A stretch of 7,468 bases of DNA from UBA7862 sp050872785 (GTDB taxonomy: Bacteria > Bacillota > Clostridia > Christensenellales > UBA1242), in NCBI GenBank assembly GCA_050872785.1, contig JBNMHO010000023.1:1-7468 (forward strand), given 5' to 3'. The notes beneath the pieces are model-generated. The model saw nothing but the letters and a program-made list of their open reading frames with translations. It had not been told where the DNA came from and ran no database searches. Of this stretch, positions 5,727-7,468 are shown one piece after another. A program made the position numbers and the translations under genes. Numbering within the stretch: the first letter of the stretch is position 1; every line of letters starts with the position of its first letter.

Positions 5727-6653
5727 TTATTTTGACATAAGCATTTCCGCTGTATTTTCAAATCTCTTATCCAGAACATCAACATATTTTTGATTAACCT
5801 TGTAATTGATTTCCCTTTTTATGTCTTTTGCAACGGCATTTATGTCAACGCTTCCCAGTCTGTTTGCAAATTCATTTGCGTCAAACACGCCCTCAAGTTC
5901 TTTACAGTTTTTTGTATTTTTAATGATTTCTTCACGACTTAAATACATTGGGTTAAAGTCACTTTGGTAATGTTCCCTTGTAGATGGTGGGTTGTTTGTA
6001 AGCCAAGTATTATACTTATCAAGATAGTTATCTGAAGGCGTGTATTTTCTTCTAAACTCCTCTGCATGATTAAAGTTTTCCCCGCTGCTTTCATAATCAA
6101 TCAAAATTATATCCGCAGGCGAGCCAGTTTTTTTGTTCAAAAGATAATAATAGTTGCAGTCAACACGGTCATAGTTTAGAGATGTTGCATCAGTCAAAAA
6201 CATTTCTGCCCTCTTTCTCAAAATATTTGGGCTAAAAAGAGGCACATAATCTCGCTTATTGCCGTTGAAAAGACAATCTGGAGAGCCCTCTAGCCCGCGG
6301 TGTTCGTAACCTAGTTCAAAGTGATATTCAAAAGCAGGCACAACATTTTTGGTTTGAATGTCGTTGCACAAGATAAATTGAGAAAAGTCCGTTTGCGCTG
6401 GCACATAAATAGCCGTTTTGAACCCTAATTTGTGATAAACTTGGCAAAGCAGAACTTCGGCATCCATTTGTGCTTTAGCAACCCCAAGTTCGCCCAGTTT
6501 CTTGTAAAATGTTCCGCATTTAAGTTTAAGTTTGGATGAAGATGTATAATATCCAGAAAAAAATTCTTCGTCAAGAACATCTTTTGTGACATCAACAAAG
6601 CCATTATTATCAAACTTATTACGATAGTGTTTCAAAATCTCGTTTGCGTACAT
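5727..6653 (-). CDS. Unknown protein, possible divergent HipA/CtkA-like kinase fold
   Basis: A 308-residue soluble protein I do not recognise as a named family. The start is taken at ATG 6651-6653 because GGAGG lies five bases before it; a GTG four codons upstream would overlap that site. No signal peptide or membrane segment is seen. Residues 63-90 (AQMDAEVLLCQVYHKLGF, then AIYVPA) resemble the Glu-containing helix of HipA/CtkA-like atypical kinases. The block YDRVDCNYYYLL then IILIDYE places D162, N167 and D186 with the D-x4-N and N-x18-D spacing of the HipA catalytic loop and metal-binding Asp. No clear glycine-rich loop or Lys is assigned. It sits alone between hemW and hrcA with its own promoter, so it is unlikely to belong to either operon. 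The kinase idea is an inference; a degenerate or non-kinase role is possible. Confidence 0.9.
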   Translation of the reverse strand: MYANEILKHYRNKFDNNGFVDVTKDVLDEEFFSGYYTSSSKLKLKCGTFYKKLGELGVAKAQMDAEVLLCQVYHKLGFKTAIYVPAQTDFSQFILCNDIQTKNVVPAFEYHFELGYEHRGLEGSPDCLFNGNKRDYVPLFSPNILRKRAEMFLTDATSLNYDRVDCNYYYLLNKKTGSPADIILIDYESSGENFNHAEEFRRKYTPSDNYLDKYNTWLTNNPPSTREHYQSDFNPMYLSREEIIKNTKNCKELEGVFDANEFANRLGSVDINAVAKDIKREINYKVNQKYVDVLDKRFENTAEMLMSK

Positions 6654-6682
6654 TTTTCCCTCCACTCTTTCTTTATGTAGAA

Positions 6683-6711
6683 ATTATACACCCATATCTT
6701 CTCTTTTTCAA
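6683..6711 (-). promoter_or_regulatory. Promoter of the 308-residue gene (sigma-A type)
   Basis: On the minus strand, TTGAAA (6706-6711) and a perfect TATAAT (6683-6688) are separated by 17 bases. The predicted start near 6676 gives a leader of about 23 bases before ATG 6653, containing the GGAGG ribosome binding site. This supports independent transcription. Confidence 0.75.
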
Positions 6712-6732
6712 GACCCAAATTGCGTTTTAAGC

Positions 6733-6768
6733 AAAAAATATCCACTTTTTTTGTGAAATGGATATTTT
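6733..6768 (-). terminator. Rho-independent terminator after hemW
   Basis: AAATATCCA-type arms pair over ten bases (6735-6744 with 6759-6768) around a 14-base loop; read on the minus strand the hairpin runs into six T (complement of 6733-6738). It lies about 63 bases after the hemW stop and before the promoter of the next gene. The stem has only two G-C pairs, so strength is moderate. Confidence 0.6.
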
Positions 6769-6831
6769 ATATTGTTAGATATTATTATTTATATATTTTA
6801 ACCTATTAAATTTGCGAAAAATCCTAAAATG

Positions 6832-7468
6832 TTAAATCAATTTTGAAATGATTGAACTTAGAACATAATATGCGTTGTCGCAAACAAAAATTCTGCCATT
6901 TTCCAAGCGGATAAAGCCATTTTTGGACAAAAACTCAATTTCCTTTGCCTTATCCTTTAAGAAGTTGCCGCCGTAAAGCCTGTCAAGCCTATATGTATCA
7001 AGCCCCAAGTTTGTGCGAAGGGCGAGCATAATTTCTTCTTCTCTCTTTTGAGCGGGCGATAGTGTTTCGACACTCTCAACAGCAAGTTTTTTGTCCATAA
7101 GGTTTGACACATATTTGTCAAAGTCTTCTGTGTTGCAAAATCTCTTTCCCGACATATATGAATGGCTGGCAAGCCCTATGCCAAGATATTCTTTCCCAGT
7201 CCAATACACAATGTTATGTTTGCACTCATAATCTGGCAAAGCAAAATTGGACACCTCATATCTAACATAGCCATATTTTTTAAGCACAGCATACACACTG
7301 TTATACATATCCACAGTTTCGTCATCTGTTGGAACAGAGAGCCTTCCCTCGTCAACAAGTTTTTTCATAGGCGTGCCGTCTTCCAAAATAAGCGAATAGG
7401 CAGAAACATGCTTTACATTATGTTTTGCAAGCCATTTTGCCATTTGCTCCACGTCATAATCATTTTGA
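6832..7468 (-). CDS. hemW: HemW, radical SAM heme chaperone, partial (5' end beyond right edge)
   Basis: The C-terminal 212 or so codons of HemW (long annotated as an oxygen-independent coproporphyrinogen III oxidase, now seen as a heme chaperone). The frame is open to the right edge and begins within QNDYDVEQMAKWLAKHN, where Q would end the family's LPGQ motif. The radical SAM CxxxCxxC motif therefore lies outside the window. Visible family blocks are HVSAYSLILEDGTPM, YEVSNFALPDYECKHNIVYW (the xxSNFA...HN..YW motif), YLGIGLASHSY, REEEIMLALRTNLGLD and the winged-helix-like end GFIRLENGRIFVCDNAYYVLSSIISKL. An in-frame GTG at 7452 is internal, not the start. hemW directly upstream of hrcA is common in Bacillota; here another gene lies between them. 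Confidence 0.92.
   Translation of the reverse strand, partial: QNDYDVEQMAKWLAKHNVKHVSAYSLILEDGTPMKKLVDEGRLSVPTDDETVDMYNSVYAVLKKYGYVRYEVSNFALPDYECKHNIVYWTGKEYLGIGLASHSYMSGKRFCNTEDFDKYVSNLMDKKLAVESVETLSPAQKREEEIMLALRTNLGLDTYRLDRLYGGNFLKDKAKEIEFLSKNGFIRLENGRIFVCDNAYYVLSSIISKLI

Noticed and set aside
6674..6680. TATGTAG heptamer at the predicted start of the 308-residue gene, like the operator half-site at 497-503
   Set aside because: There is no matching CTACAT half at the required distance; a six- or seven-base match alone is expected by chance in this AT-rich window.
1..7468. CRISPR arrays, tRNA or rRNA genes, insertion sequences, attachment sites
   Set aside because: No regularly spaced repeats, cloverleaf-like sequences, transposase or integrase fragments, or paired direct repeats were seen on reading the window.

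Overview
The window looks like a chromosomal segment from a low-GC Gram-positive bacterium, most likely an uncultured Clostridia-type Bacillota lineage. The evidence is: AT-rich DNA with strong GGAGG-type ribosome binding sites; consensus sigma-A-like promoters; the hrcA-grpE-dnaK-dnaJ gene order under a CIRCE operator; hemW just upstream; and a DnaK that lacks the roughly 24-residue N-terminal-domain insert of Gram-negative DnaK proteins. Nothing finer than class can be read from the sequence with confidence.

Layout, from right to left because most genes are on the minus strand. (1) The 3' two-thirds or so of hemW enters from the right edge and ends at 6832, followed by a hairpin terminator at 6733-6768. 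(2) A monocistronic 308-residue gene of unknown function (5727-6653) has its own consensus promoter. It carries residues arranged like the catalytic loop of HipA/CtkA-type kinases. (3) A weak A/U-rich terminator overlaps the hrcA promoter, and a CIRCE operator covers the expected start point. (4) hrcA, grpE, dnaK and dnaJ follow as a tight operon: hrcA and grpE overlap by 11 bases, and dnaK and dnaJ are 11 bases apart. (5) A hairpin at 829-865 with an A-tract on one side and a T-tract on the other separates dnaJ from a convergent small XRE-type regulator (585-827, plus strand). (6) That regulator is divergent from a SLOG-like gene (GTG start at 432, minus) that runs off the left edge.

How the parts fit: HrcA (repressor) binds CIRCE and sets expression of its own gene and of the DnaK-DnaJ-GrpE chaperone machine; GroEL usually helps HrcA fold but is not encoded here. 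The conserved hemW-hrcA junction of Bacillota is interrupted by the 308-residue gene, and prmA, usually found after dnaJ, is replaced by the regulator/SLOG pair. Both ends of the heat-shock operon therefore look like places where accessory genes have settled.

The most interesting unreported structure is in the 152-base divergent region between the SLOG-like gene and the XRE gene. Two exact copies of an 18-base inverted repeat, ATGTAG-N6-CTACAT (444-461 and 498-515), plus a degenerate third copy (559-576), are placed almost mirror-symmetrically over the two divergent start regions. This looks like a self-contained, autoregulated switch controlling a SLOG protein.
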